This document shows positions 18,045-29,100 of a DNA stretch of 64,000 bases, piece by piece; the first letter of the stretch is position 1; each line of letters begins with the position of its first letter. Position numbers and translations under genes: made by a program. The notes below the pieces were generated by a model. It saw nothing but the letters and a program-made list of their open reading frames with translations. It did not search any database and had not been told where the DNA came from. Origin of the DNA: Sandaracinaceae bacterium (lineage in GTDB: Bacteria; Myxococcota_A; Polyangia; Polyangiales; JADJQN01); assembly GCA_016712745.1 (NCBI GenBank), contig JADJQN010000001.1:1912723-1976722 (forward strand), read 5' to 3'.

Positions 18045-19265
18045 CTATCCCTTTGTCTGCACTTGATCGGTCGTGGCCATATGCACTGCGTGATCGATTT
18101 GCCGCGCTAGCTGCGTAAGGTTTGCGGTGGGCGCTGCGTTTTCGAGCGCTACCAGCGCGCGGGCCCCGTTGGCCGCCGAGGTGAGGCGCGCCTGCTCAAG
18201 CGCGCTCACGAGCGCACCAGCGCCGTGTTGCGTTGGCAACGCGTGATGCCGCGCGATCCTGCGAATCGCGTCGCGCACAAGAACTCGTAGCGCCGCGGCG
18301 CCATCTTTTGAGCTGCCGTAAAGCGCTCCGATTGCAGCGACATACGACGCCGTGCCGGCGGGAGGTGTTGCAAGCGGAGAGACGGGGCTGCCCATGCGAG
18401 CGGCCGCACGCATGAACGCAAAAAGCGCGATGACCAAGAGTTGCGCCACAACCGCGCCCAAGCCAAAGTCAGAAAGATATTTTACGTACGAGCGACGTTC
18501 GCCAACGCCAAGATGATACTCGTCGAAGTAGACTGGGCCCCGCGGAGCATACTGGTGAGCAATACGCGCAAAGAGTGGCGCCCCGTCTGCCTCGACGAGA
18601 TCACGATTCTGAAAAATGCTAGCCGATGCCAACGCAATGACGGTCCCGCGACCGACCTGAAGGGAGACAGCCAGCGGCCCAGCGTCGCTGTTGAATAGAA
18701 TGACTGGCGCCGTGCTCGCAGTGAAGGTGATTGCTTGAGGCTGCCTGAATCCCGCGGCACCGAGGCCATCAAAGAGTGGCGACGTCGAGCGCCCGAGCAC
18801 AAGCTGCGCCGGAGCTGTAGATGGCGCCGCACTGGCGATGTCTGTTTGAGCGCCGGAGCCTGGGCCGGCCTCTGCGTAAGCGTGAATCTGCAAACCAAGA
18901 TCCTCGGGCAGATAGTCGACCGGTCCCGCCACGACCAAAGTGCCACCGCCTTCCACAAAGCGGCGTAGCAGACGTTTCTCAGCGGCAGTCGGTTTCCGGC
19001 TTTCGATCGCGTCGGGTGCGGAAAGCGCAACGAGCATGCCGGTGCGCGGCAGTGCACCAAAATCCTGGGTGAGTCGCACAGGTGAAAGCCGATCACGCTC
19101 GGCGAGGGAAAAGAGTCCGCGTGTTCCCGCTGGGCCAGCGCTGAGCGTCGAGCACGCAGTCGCGAATCGACCTCGCGCGGCAACGCGGGTGCACATGAAT
19201 GCGCTCGCGCCCAGAGCAATCAGCAGGACAGCCGCCACCGCGACACGCTTGAGCCAAATGATCAT
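18045..19265 (-). CDS. DUF4350 domain membrane protein
   Basis: A 406-residue protein with an N-terminal membrane helix (MIIWLKRVAVAAVLLIALGA), a soluble domain that resembles the DUF4350/ABC-associated GATase-like fold (FDEYHLGVG near 255 is characteristic of DUF4350), and a second helix near 280-300. ATG at 19265 overlaps the DUF4129 stop (ATGA), which fixes the start; the frame continues upstream only as shadow sequence. DUF4350 proteins travel with MoxR, DUF58 and DUF4129 genes. Their biochemical role is not established. Confidence 0.78.
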   Translation of the reverse strand: MIIWLKRVAVAAVLLIALGASAFMCTRVAARGRFATACSTLSAGPAGTRGLFSLAERDRLSPVRLTQDFGALPRTGMLVALSAPDAIESRKPTAAEKRLLRRFVEGGGTLVVAGPVDYLPEDLGLQIHAYAEAGPGSGAQTDIASAAPSTAPAQLVLGRSTSPLFDGLGAAGFRQPQAITFTASTAPVILFNSDAGPLAVSLQVGRGTVIALASASIFQNRDLVEADGAPLFARIAHQYAPRGPVYFDEYHLGVGERRSYVKYLSDFGLGAVVAQLLVIALFAFMRAAARMGSPVSPLATPPAGTASYVAAIGALYGSSKDGAAALRVLVRDAIRRIARHHALPTQHGAGALVSALEQARLTSAANGARALVALENAAPTANLTQLARQIDHAVHMATTDQVQTKG

Positions 19266-20848
19266 GTCGCGCGCTCCGTCGCAGGGGCGCAGATGCGATC
19301 GGCAAGTGAACGGCACCGCACGTAGTCCTCTTCGGTGGTGGCCTCGTTCCCGTACCACTTCCAGTCGAACACCCGTGTAAACGTACCAAATAGATCGCGC
19401 GCCTCGTTCCGGGGCATCTGGCGCATGTACTGCCAGTTGGTCAGATGTGGATCAAAGGAGATCAGCCGACGTCGATCAAGGGCGACGAGTGTCGCGAGGT
19501 AGAGAGAGCGCAGCGCTTCGCGATAGAGGCCACGAGCCGCCAATTGCGCTGCTTCGTCGAGGAAAACGGTCGGCGCTTTCTCACGAATATCTGGAGCAGT
19601 GGCCACGTCAGCGGCGACCTCTTCGCTCAACTCTTTCTTTCGCGAACGGGCCAGGACAAGCGCGAGCGACACAATCAGAAGCAAGATGACGCCCAGCACG
19701 ATAAAGATCTGTGCGCTCGGCAGTCCAAGGCCCGCGCCGGGCAGGCCGCCCCCGCCCGAGGCTGTCTCGTGGTCACCCTGGTTGAGCCAGCGCATGAGCC
19801 GGTCCCACCAACTCTCGCCTGGCTCGACGTGGTCCCGTGGTGCATCGGCAAACTCGCGGTACTCAGGCTGACTCAAGATGATCCCTGCGCTCGTGCGAGC
19901 TTCGGCATCGGCAGGATTGGTTTTGGGAAAGTCCTGCGCGCGCGCTGCCCCCGAAAGGCCCGCGAGAATCGACAACGCGACAACGACGAGCGTGCCCTGC
20001 GAAAGTGCCGTCTTCTTCGTCGTGTGCTGAACCGCAGCGTCAATGTTCGCCGTAAGATCGAGTCCTTCGCTAAGCGCGCGAGCTCCGACGAAATGAACGC
20101 ACGACAAGCTCACGCGCAAGGGTTCGAGCAGAATGAGCGTGCCGCATGCCAGCACGATCATCATAAAATCGTTGCGGCCCGAGAAAAAGCTTTCAACCAT
20201 GGCGAGATCAAAGCCGAAGTAAGCGCGGCCCGCGTAAACGAAAAAACGAAGCAGGAGAAAGAAATTTACGAAAAGGCCAAGGGCGCCGAAGTAGACGAAG
20301 AGCTCCGCGAAAGCACCTGTCGCGCGCTTGCGCGCGGAATCACGGAACGCACCGAGCCAGGTAGCGATTCCGCTCTCGTCGAGGACGCCGGTGCGCGCAA
20401 TCCAGCTCGGCGCAAGTGCGCCTCGACCTGCGAGTAGAGGCAGAAGTAAGAACGCAAGCGGGGGCTCGACCCAACTCATGAAGACTAGCGGCCACAGCCA
20501 AAACCATAGACCGATGCCAAAGACGAGTGCGGCAAGAACAGTATTGCCCGCGGTTTGGCGGCTGCGTTTCATCTCCGGCGAAAGTAGCGCCACGGCGTCG
20601 GCGGCAACCTTCTTTAGAAGAAGCGCGCGCAAGCACCACGTAACCACCAACACGAACGCGAAGCCGAGGCGCGCGGTGCGCAACGACTCCACGCGCTCGA
20701 AGTAAAAGAGGACGATCAACGCGGCGCCCGGTAGCGCTGCGGCGGCCCACGCGCGCAATGCGGAGCGCGCTCCAAGCGTGCGCGCAGTCCGAATCGCTTC
20801 GTCGAGGAGGTCGACGGGACCTGTCCCGCGCATTTCCCGTACGCTCAT
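19262..20848 (-). CDS. DUF4129 domain membrane protein
   Basis: A 528-residue integral membrane protein with four or more helices in the first 240 residues, another near 285-305, a Gly-rich loop and a helix near 385-405. The cytoplasmic tail contains AAQLAARGLYREALRSLYLATL and TNWQYMRQMP, the DUF4129 signature. DUF4129 is the membrane member of MoxR/DUF58 loci. The gene overlaps the genes on both sides by four bases. Its function is inferred only from context. Confidence 0.78.
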   Translation of the reverse strand: MSVREMRGTGPVDLLDEAIRTARTLGARSALRAWAAAALPGAALIVLFYFERVESLRTARLGFAFVLVVTWCLRALLLKKVAADAVALLSPEMKRSRQTAGNTVLAALVFGIGLWFWLWPLVFMSWVEPPLAFLLLPLLAGRGALAPSWIARTGVLDESGIATWLGAFRDSARKRATGAFAELFVYFGALGLFVNFFLLLRFFVYAGRAYFGFDLAMVESFFSGRNDFMMIVLACGTLILLEPLRVSLSCVHFVGARALSEGLDLTANIDAAVQHTTKKTALSQGTLVVVALSILAGLSGAARAQDFPKTNPADAEARTSAGIILSQPEYREFADAPRDHVEPGESWWDRLMRWLNQGDHETASGGGGLPGAGLGLPSAQIFIVLGVILLLIVSLALVLARSRKKELSEEVAADVATAPDIREKAPTVFLDEAAQLAARGLYREALRSLYLATLVALDRRRLISFDPHLTNWQYMRQMPRNEARDLFGTFTRVFDWKWYGNEATTEEDYVRCRSLADRICAPATERAT

Positions 20849-21132
20849 GCCGCCTCTGGCAGAGCGGCTTCAAGCATGCCCCACGCCATCAACACAAATA
20901 TGACTCCGACAAACAGCACCAGCGCCCAGGTGAGCGCCGGCACGAGCCGCGTTGCTGCCTCAGCGCCGCCGTCAGTTGGCTGGGCAAGCGCGGCCAGGCA
21001 ATTCACGCAATAGTTGATGCCGTCGACCTTGGTAACGCACTCGCTGCAGACTTGTGCGCGGCATCGAACGCAGATCCCCAGAGCCTCACGCCCCGGATGA
21101 TTCTGGCAAGCCGCTGCGCTGAACACGTTCAC
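20845..21132 (-). CDS. small B-box-like zinc-finger membrane protein
   Basis: A 95-residue protein. CQNHPGREALGICVRCRAQVCSEC then YCVNC gives seven Cys and one His in a B-box/treble-clef spacing, so two zinc ions are likely. One membrane helix follows at about 66-88. Similar short finger-plus-helix proteins occur in deltaproteobacteria, sometimes next to envelope or rhomboid genes. The start is GTG at 21132; the promoter at 21139-21167 lies directly in front, making this the first gene of the DUF4129-DUF4350-MoxR-DUF58 operon. Confidence 0.75.
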   Translation of the reverse strand: MNVFSAAACQNHPGREALGICVRCRAQVCSECVTKVDGINYCVNCLAALAQPTDGGAEAATRLVPALTWALVLFVGVIFVLMAWGMLEAALPEAA

Positions 21133-21138
21133 AGGAAC

Positions 21139-21167
21139 CTTGTAGAAAAGGCGAGGAGCCGCGTCAA
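21139..21167 (-). promoter_or_regulatory. sigma-70-type promoter of the MoxR operon
   Basis: Minus strand: TTGACG (21167-21162), 17-base spacer, TACAAG (21144-21139). The boxes match the consensus at 5/6 and 4/6. The expected start of transcription is only a few bases upstream of the GTG at 21132, so the leader would be very short. Confidence 0.5.
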
Positions 21168-21195
21168 ACCTATGCCGCGCAGCGCAGCTTAAGGT

Positions 21196-22035
21196 TCAGG
21201 GGCGGCCGCTCGGAAGCGGCTCCGTGCAAACGCCGGTACCAGGAGGCGAATAGGCATAGCTGCGGCACATCGTGCCTGGAAGGGCAGCGCAACTCGTGCT
21301 CACGGCGAGGTCGCAGATCTGAGCGCACTTCTTGACGCCAACCCCGGTGCACACTAGCTCGGGCGCACAGTCATTTGCGCGAACGCACGACTCACCCACC
21401 GCCGCCGCGCCTTGCGGACGGCAGTCTGTGTCACCCGTGCCCGACACGACGTAGCAAGCCTCTCCCGGATCACATGTGTCTTGCGTGAGCACGTCGCAGG
21501 GACGACTCACCGGCACGCAGCGCCCCCACGTCGAGGTGCCGCCACCCACCAACATAGACGGAGCGTCGCAACGCAACGAAGCTGTGCCGCAGGCAAAGGC
21601 GTCGCCGGCGCAGCACACACGTTCGCAGCGTCCGCCCGCTCGTGACGCGAAGCAGGCAAGCGTCGAGCTGCAATCGCCGTCGAGGACACATGCATCACCC
21701 TGGCGACCGCGTCCGACCATGGCCTCACAGATCGGTCCATCGTCCTCGAGGAGACAAGCGCTCGACATCGTCGGTGAACACTGGTTCGAGCTGCGCGGAT
21801 CACACATAGGCGAGTAGCATGCGCTGGGCGTACCACTGTCGACACTGCCATCTGGCCCGACGCTGCCGTCAAGAGATACGGACATATCAGACTGCGTTGC
21901 GTCGATAGGCGCGCGATCGACGAAGAGCATGTCGCGCACGCCGCCGTCGGCCGTTTGTAAGTCGTAGCCCGCGCTGCAAGACGACACAATGAAAGACGCG
22001 AGTAAGAGTGCGAAAGGGGCTGTGGCGCGTTGCAC
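21196..22035 (-). CDS. cysteine-rich lipoprotein (paralogue of 22105-22914)
   Basis: A 279-residue secreted lipoprotein. I chose GTG at 22035 since GAGGA lies seven bases upstream and it directly begins a signal peptide ending in the lipobox VSSC; longer GTG starts at 22065 and 22077 exist. An Asp/Gly/Ser-rich spacer (DGSVGPDGSVDSG) is followed by about 24 cysteines in short CxxxxC clusters such as GDACVLDGDCSSTLACF and GESCVRANDCAPELVC, likely all disulfide bonded at the cell surface. No enzyme motif is present. The neighbouring upstream gene encodes a protein of the same plan. Confidence 0.7.
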   Translation of the reverse strand: MQRATAPFALLLASFIVSSCSAGYDLQTADGGVRDMLFVDRAPIDATQSDMSVSLDGSVGPDGSVDSGTPSACYSPMCDPRSSNQCSPTMSSACLLEDDGPICEAMVGRGRQGDACVLDGDCSSTLACFASRAGGRCERVCCAGDAFACGTASLRCDAPSMLVGGGTSTWGRCVPVSRPCDVLTQDTCDPGEACYVVSGTGDTDCRPQGAAAVGESCVRANDCAPELVCTGVGVKKCAQICDLAVSTSCAALPGTMCRSYAYSPPGTGVCTEPLPSGRP

Positions 22036-22104
22036 CCCAGCATCCTCGCATTTCTTCGCGCGCACCCTGAACTTCACGACAACCTCAGTGCGGCCATGCC
22101 GCGA

Positions 22105-22914
22105 TCACGCGGGCGGACGGCAGACACCCAAGTTTGGCATGCCCGTAACAACGATGCCCGCGCACACGGCAGGCGAAGCACACGACGTTGCGTCGGTCGT
22201 GTTGCAGAACTTGCGGCATAGCGCGTCGCCGGAATCGAGCTGCAAGCACTGAAGGCCAGTGGTGCACTGATCTGCCGCGATGTCGCATGTTGCGCCCTCT
22301 GCAAGCGTTCCTGCGCTGGTGTTGCGGCAAAGGCGGTCGCCAGAGTTTGTGATCAAATCGCAGGTTTCGCCGGTCGCGCAGCCCGATTGAGCAATGAGGT
22401 TGCAGTCGTCCGTCGGATCGCAGATGCCGATGCCCGTGCGGGCGCCACCCAAAGTGACCTCGCGCGCGCAAAGATAGCCGGTGCCGCATTCGCCTGCCGT
22501 CGAGCCCGTGCAGCACATGTGCAAGCACTGGCTTGAGATGCACATGAAGCCCGGCATGCAGCCCGTGTCGTCCGTGCACGCCGCCTCATGGCCGCCAGCA
22601 CCCGCGCTGATACACGCAGTCGTTACGGGAAGTGCCGATGAGGTTACGCTGCAACGCTCCGCTGCCTCGCATCCGGTGTTGGCGATGAGATCGCACGTTG
22701 TCATCGGACAAATGCCGGTGGCAGGCCCTGCGTCAGTGCCGGGTCCCGAGTCGGTACCGGGCCCGCTATCAGTCGCAACACCAAGGTCAGTGCCGGGACC
22801 TGAATCTGCGCCGCCCCCGGCGTCGACATTCGCCGGTGGGTTATCGCCCCCGCACGCTGCAAGCAAGGTTGCGACACACATTCCGAACGCGATTTGTTTG
22901 AGTGACATCGTCAT
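22105..22914 (-). CDS. cysteine-rich lipoprotein (paralogue of 21196-22035)
   Basis: 269 residues. The signal MTMSLKQIAFGMCVATLLAACGG has its lipobox LAAC near residue 21. A low-complexity spacer of DSGPGTD-like repeats (about 35-65) is followed by some 24 cysteines, including CDLIANTGCEAAERC, CMPGFMCISSQCLHMCC and CDIAADQCTTGLQC. AGGAG lies nine bases before ATG 22914. The order of the Cys clusters parallels the gene immediately downstream, indicating tandem duplication and divergence. Probably surface-exposed; no known function. Confidence 0.7.
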   Translation of the reverse strand: MTMSLKQIAFGMCVATLLAACGGDNPPANVDAGGGADSGPGTDLGVATDSGPGTDSGPGTDAGPATGICPMTTCDLIANTGCEAAERCSVTSSALPVTTACISAGAGGHEAACTDDTGCMPGFMCISSQCLHMCCTGSTAGECGTGYLCAREVTLGGARTGIGICDPTDDCNLIAQSGCATGETCDLITNSGDRLCRNTSAGTLAEGATCDIAADQCTTGLQCLQLDSGDALCRKFCNTTDATSCASPAVCAGIVVTGMPNLGVCRPPA

Positions 22915-23051
22915 GGTCCCGACTCCTGGCGCGAAAGCGCGCGGAGTATAGCCAAATCGGATGCACGGGCCATGCCCTGCATATTCGAAGGAAACTACAG
23001 TCTATTTAGACGGCGAACCCAGGGTTTGCGGCGGCCGCTATGACAGGGATG

Positions 23052-24719
<1,668 letters not shown>

Positions 24720-24763
24720 GGCTGCTCTCCGGCGGAAAAAGTGGCGCTCAAAAACGCGGCCGG

Positions 24764-24792
24764 ACTCTAGGTGTCAGGACCTATGGTGTCAA
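24764..24792 (-). promoter_or_regulatory. near-consensus sigma-70-type promoter of pyrG
   Basis: Minus strand: TTGACA (24792-24787), a perfect -35, then 17 bases, then TAGAGT (24769-24764), 4/6 to TATAAT. The predicted leader of about 37 bases carries the ribosome binding site GGAGAG. GTGTCA occurs twice here, which makes the area look repetitive, but the promoter explains it. Confidence 0.65.
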
Positions 24793-24887
24793 CGCGAAGC
24801 GCGATCTTGCGGAGATCCGCGGTGCTGCCTGACCACCTCTCTACACACATGAAATGACTTCGCGATTTCGACGGTAGTGTCTCCACA

Positions 24888-26090
24888 TCACGTGCGGGGG
24901 GCGCGGGTGTGGGGGTGAAGATTGGCGATCGTTTCGTCCTCCGGCTCGAGCAACGCGGCGCGCGTGACTCCTTGTTTGCCGAAGCGGTCACGTAGAGCTT
25001 GGGTCGCAGTCTCGATAGCTCGGCCGCGGACGATGCGTTCGTCGGGAAAAAGCGATTGTGGAGCGCTCGCCTGCGCGAAGTCGGACATCGACACTCCCGT
25101 GAGACGCACACGCTTGCCGGCGATCGGAATGCGCGAGAGTAGCTCGCGGGCGGCGTGGAAGATGGAGTCGGTGTCGCAGACCGCTTCGCGTAGTGTGAGT
25201 TGGCGCGAAACGGCCGTAAAATCCGAGTATTTGATCTTTACGCTCACGCAACGCGCGACGAGCTCTTCGCGCACGAGACGAGACGCGACGCGCGCGGACT
25301 GTGCGAGCAGATAGTGCTCCATCGATGCGCGGTCCGTTAAATCTTGCTCGAACGTTTCTTCCGCTCCAATGGATTTGGCATCACCGTCGGCAATCACGTC
25401 GCGATCGTCTTGGCCGCGTGCAAGTTGGTTGATGTACGCACCCCAACTGCCAAGCAGGTACTCAAGATGCTGCGCGTCCGCGCGGGCCAAGTCGCCAATC
25501 GTACTGTATCCCGCGTCGCGCACGCGTTTGGCCGTCTTGGGACCGATCCCCCACATGCGCTCGACGGGCAAAGGAGCCAAAAAGGCAGCGACGTCGTCGG
25601 GCACCACAACAAGCCCGTCAGGTTTGCGCAGATCGCTCGCTATCTTCGCGACAAACTTGCAGTGGGCCACACCCGCGGAGGCTGTGAGTCCCGTCTCGGC
25701 GCGAATTGCGTCCTTGATCTGGCGCGCGATTTCCTCGCCCCTGCCGAAGAGTCGTTGGCTACCTGTCACGTCAAGGAAAGCCTCGTCGAGTGAAAGGCCT
25801 TCCACGAGCGGCGTATAACGTCGAAAGATACCGAAGATGCTGCGGCTCACTTCCGCGTAGCGAGCATGGCGCGGCGCAACGACGATGCCTTCTGGGCATT
25901 TGCGCATCGCCTCGACCATAGGCATGGCTGACCGCACGCCAAATGGACGCGCCTCGTACGATGCTGCGCACACGATGCCCCGCTTGGACGGGCCGCCCAC
26001 GATGACAGGCTTACCGCGCAGCTCCGGCCGGTCGTGCTGTTCGACTGAGGCGTAATACGCGTCCATGTCGACGTGGAGAATCTGGCGCAT
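24888..26090 (-). CDS. dinB: DNA polymerase IV (Y family)
   Basis: 400 residues from ATG 26090, the point where the family begins (MRQILHVDMDAYYASVEQ). Asp8 and the SLDEAFLD acids near 101-103 are the catalytic metal ligands. GKPVIVGG, SYEARPFGVRSAMP and the thumb helix-hairpin-helix WGIGPKTAKRVRDAGYSTIGDLA are all present. It carries out error-prone translesion synthesis. The C-terminus lacks an obvious QLxLF-type clamp motif; SLFPDERIV near residue 355 may replace it. A longer start at 26138 would overlap the 3' end of the giant lipoprotein gene and is less likely. Confidence 0.93.
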   Translation of the reverse strand: MRQILHVDMDAYYASVEQHDRPELRGKPVIVGGPSKRGIVCAASYEARPFGVRSAMPMVEAMRKCPEGIVVAPRHARYAEVSRSIFGIFRRYTPLVEGLSLDEAFLDVTGSQRLFGRGEEIARQIKDAIRAETGLTASAGVAHCKFVAKIASDLRKPDGLVVVPDDVAAFLAPLPVERMWGIGPKTAKRVRDAGYSTIGDLARADAQHLEYLLGSWGAYINQLARGQDDRDVIADGDAKSIGAEETFEQDLTDRASMEHYLLAQSARVASRLVREELVARCVSVKIKYSDFTAVSRQLTLREAVCDTDSIFHAARELLSRIPIAGKRVRLTGVSMSDFAQASAPQSLFPDERIVRGRAIETATQALRDRFGKQGVTRAALLEPEDETIANLHPHTRAPRT

Positions 26091-26119
26091 CACTTCAACT
26101 TCGTTCGCGCGAAGAGCAT

Positions 26120-29100
26120 TTACGGAGGAGTAATCCATGTTGGGTCGCTCGCGTCCACCGCGCCCATCGTGACGCCGAGATATCCGGCAGGTCCCGCGCT
26201 CGCGGCCGCAGTGTCGCCACTGCCATCGTTGAAGCGCCAGCCGCCAGCCATTCCTGCGGGCGCGGCAGTCCACATGTCCGTCCGGATCTGTGCCGCCGTT
26301 CGACCCGTTCCAAAGACGCGCGCGCTGTGCATTCGTCCATCGAGATTGCTCTGAGTGAGGTTGACGGTCTCTCTGCCGAAGAACAAAGGCCCGCCTACCG
26401 ATGAGACATCTGCTGTCGCGCCGTAGGATCCCGTGCTCACTCCGTCGAGATAGAGATCAATCACGCCGCTCACCCGCGAGACCGCCAGGTGATGCCAGGT
26501 GGCGTCGAAAATATTCGTGGCATCCCAGAAGCGTCCAAAGAACGAATAATTGACGCCGCCCATCTGCACGCGCGGTTGCGGTTGGCCGGCGCAGCCGTCT
26601 CGGCAAACGTAGAAGAGAAAGCCATTGCCCGAGGTGCTGCGCTTGGACGCGATGGTCGGAAAGCGCTGGCTTTGCGTCGTCGCAAATTGGACCCATGCCT
26701 CAACCGTAAAATCGCCGCTCCCGAAGTTGAGCGCCGTCGCGTCCGGCACCGTCACCCTGTCGTCGGCAACGAACGAGAGCGCGCGCGTCTGCGCTAAGCA
26801 GACCGCGAAAGCCGTTCCACTGCCGTCACACGTCACGAGTGGAACGTTGGTCGCCGCTACTCCATTGAACCCCGTATCGGCACTCGAGAGGGTTCCGAGC
26901 ACCACATTGTAGTACTGCGTACCGTCCGAGATGGCGTCGGCGATGCCTGTCACCGTTACGGTTTGCGGCGTGCTCCAGTTTGCACTTGTGAATGTAAGCG
27001 ACCCAGGGCTCACACTCGCTTCCGTCGTATCTCCGCTCGTCACTGTCATCGAGACGTTCGCCGTGGGCGCCTGGCTCAACTTAACCGCAAATGTCGCCTG
27101 CGCCCCGCTCTCGGTCGTGCCGAGGGCGCTCGATGCTTTCCAGAGCACAAAGCCGCGGTCGTTGTCGAGATTGGTGACGCTGACATCGCTCGGATTGAAT
27201 CCGTTGTAGCCCGTGTCCGAGCTAACGCACGGTGCGGTAACTACCGTGTACGCGATGCTGCCGTCGACGACAGCGTCATCCACGCCGGACACCACAATTG
27301 TCTGTGGCACGTTCCAGCTTGTGGTCGTAAAGGTCAGCGATGTTGGACTAACGGTTCCTTCAGCCGCGTTGCTGCTCGACACAGAGACACTCACGCTCGC
27401 CGTGGGCTGGCTGGTAAGCACCATCGTGAAGGTCGCGACGCGCAAGTACTCCTGGGTCTGCAATCCCGATGTCGGCGTTACCGTCACGCCCACCGTATCG
27501 TTGTCATTGTTGGTCACGGCAACGTCGGCAGGATTGAATCCGTTGTACGCGGCATCCGCGCTCACTCCTGCTGCGGTTACAATCGTGTACATCTTAGCCC
27601 CGTCCGCTACCGAGTCGTTCTGGCCGACCACGGCAATGGTCTGCGCAACGTTCCAGCTGGCAGTCGTGAAAGTCACGCTCGAAGGGCTCACAATGCCTTC
27701 GGCAGTATTCGTGCTTGAAAGGCCGAACGTCACGCTCGCTGTCGGTTGCGAGGTAAGCACCATCGTGAATGACGCCGACGATCCAGACTCGCTCGTTACC
27801 AATCCGCTGCTCGGAGTAACGGTCACGCCCAACGCGTCGTTGTCTGTGTTCGTAACTGTCACGTCAGTCACAGCGCGCGCACTGTAGCCCGGGTCGGTAC
27901 TCACTGCCGCACCGGTCACAACCACATACGCGACCGAGCCATCGACAATGAAATCGTTCACCCCAGTCACGGTAACTGTCCGAGCCGTTGCCCAGTTGGC
28001 ACTCGTGAAGGCAAGCGAGGCTGGGCTCACTGTTCCTTCGGTCGTATCACTACTCGATAGCGCAATCGTCACGTTGGCCGTCGGTTGCGAGGTCAGTACA
28101 ACGGAGAACGTGGCTGTGGTGCCCGCTTCACTTGTGACAAGGCCGCTCGTGGGCGTGACTGTGATCCCGGCAACGTCGTTGTCCAGGTTGGTCACCGAAA
28201 CGTCGGCGACAACGCGGCCACTATAGCCAGCGTCGGTGCTGACGCAGGCGCCCGTGACGATCGCGTACGCGACGCTCCCGTCGGCAACGGCGTCATTCAC
28301 TCCGGTCACAGTCACCGTTTGAGCGCTGCTCCAGTTGGCACTCGTAAACGTTACGCTAGCGGGGCTCACGGTTCCCTCCGCCGTATTGCTACTCATCAAT
28401 GAGATTGTGACGTTCGCAGTCGGCTGCGATGCAAGCACGATGGAGAAGGTGGCGGTGCCGGAAGCCTCCGTCGTCATCAGCCCGGCGGTGGGGCTCACCG
28501 TCACGCCCGGCGCGTCGTTGTCATTGTTCGTGACTGACACGTCGCTCGGATTTCTCGCGCTGTAGTTCGCGTCCGTGCTCACCGCAGCTGCCGTGACAAT
28601 GGTGTATGCGATGTTTCCGTCGGCGACCGAATCATTCACGCCGGTCACGGTGACCGTGCGCGCGGCGTTCCAGTTTGCAGTGGTGAAAACGAGCGATGCG
28701 GGGCTCACGGTTCCTTCCGCGGCATTGCTACTCGTCATGTTGATCGTCACGCTGGCAGTGGGCTGTGAGCTCAGGACCACCGTGAAGCTTGCGGTGCCGC
28801 CCGCTTCACTTGTGACGAGACCCGCGGTGGGCGTGACGCTAATGCCGGCTGTGTCGTTATCGGTATTGGAAACGCTGACGTCAGCGACAACGAGATTGTT
28901 GTAGACCGCATCGGAGCTGCCGGCGTTGCTCGTCACGATGGTGTACGCAACCGTTCCATCGACAACGAAATCGTTCACGCCAGTCACCGTGACGGTCTGC
29001 GCGACGTTCCAGTTCGCCGAGGTGAATGTGGTCGCGGACGGGGCGACAGTTCCCTCGGCAGCGTTGCTGCTGCTCAGGGAGACAACGACGTTGGCCGTCG

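Noticed and set aside
24770..24791. Repeated GGTGTCA resembling a REP element
   Set aside because: The bases are explained by the TTGACA-17-TAGAGT promoter of pyrG.
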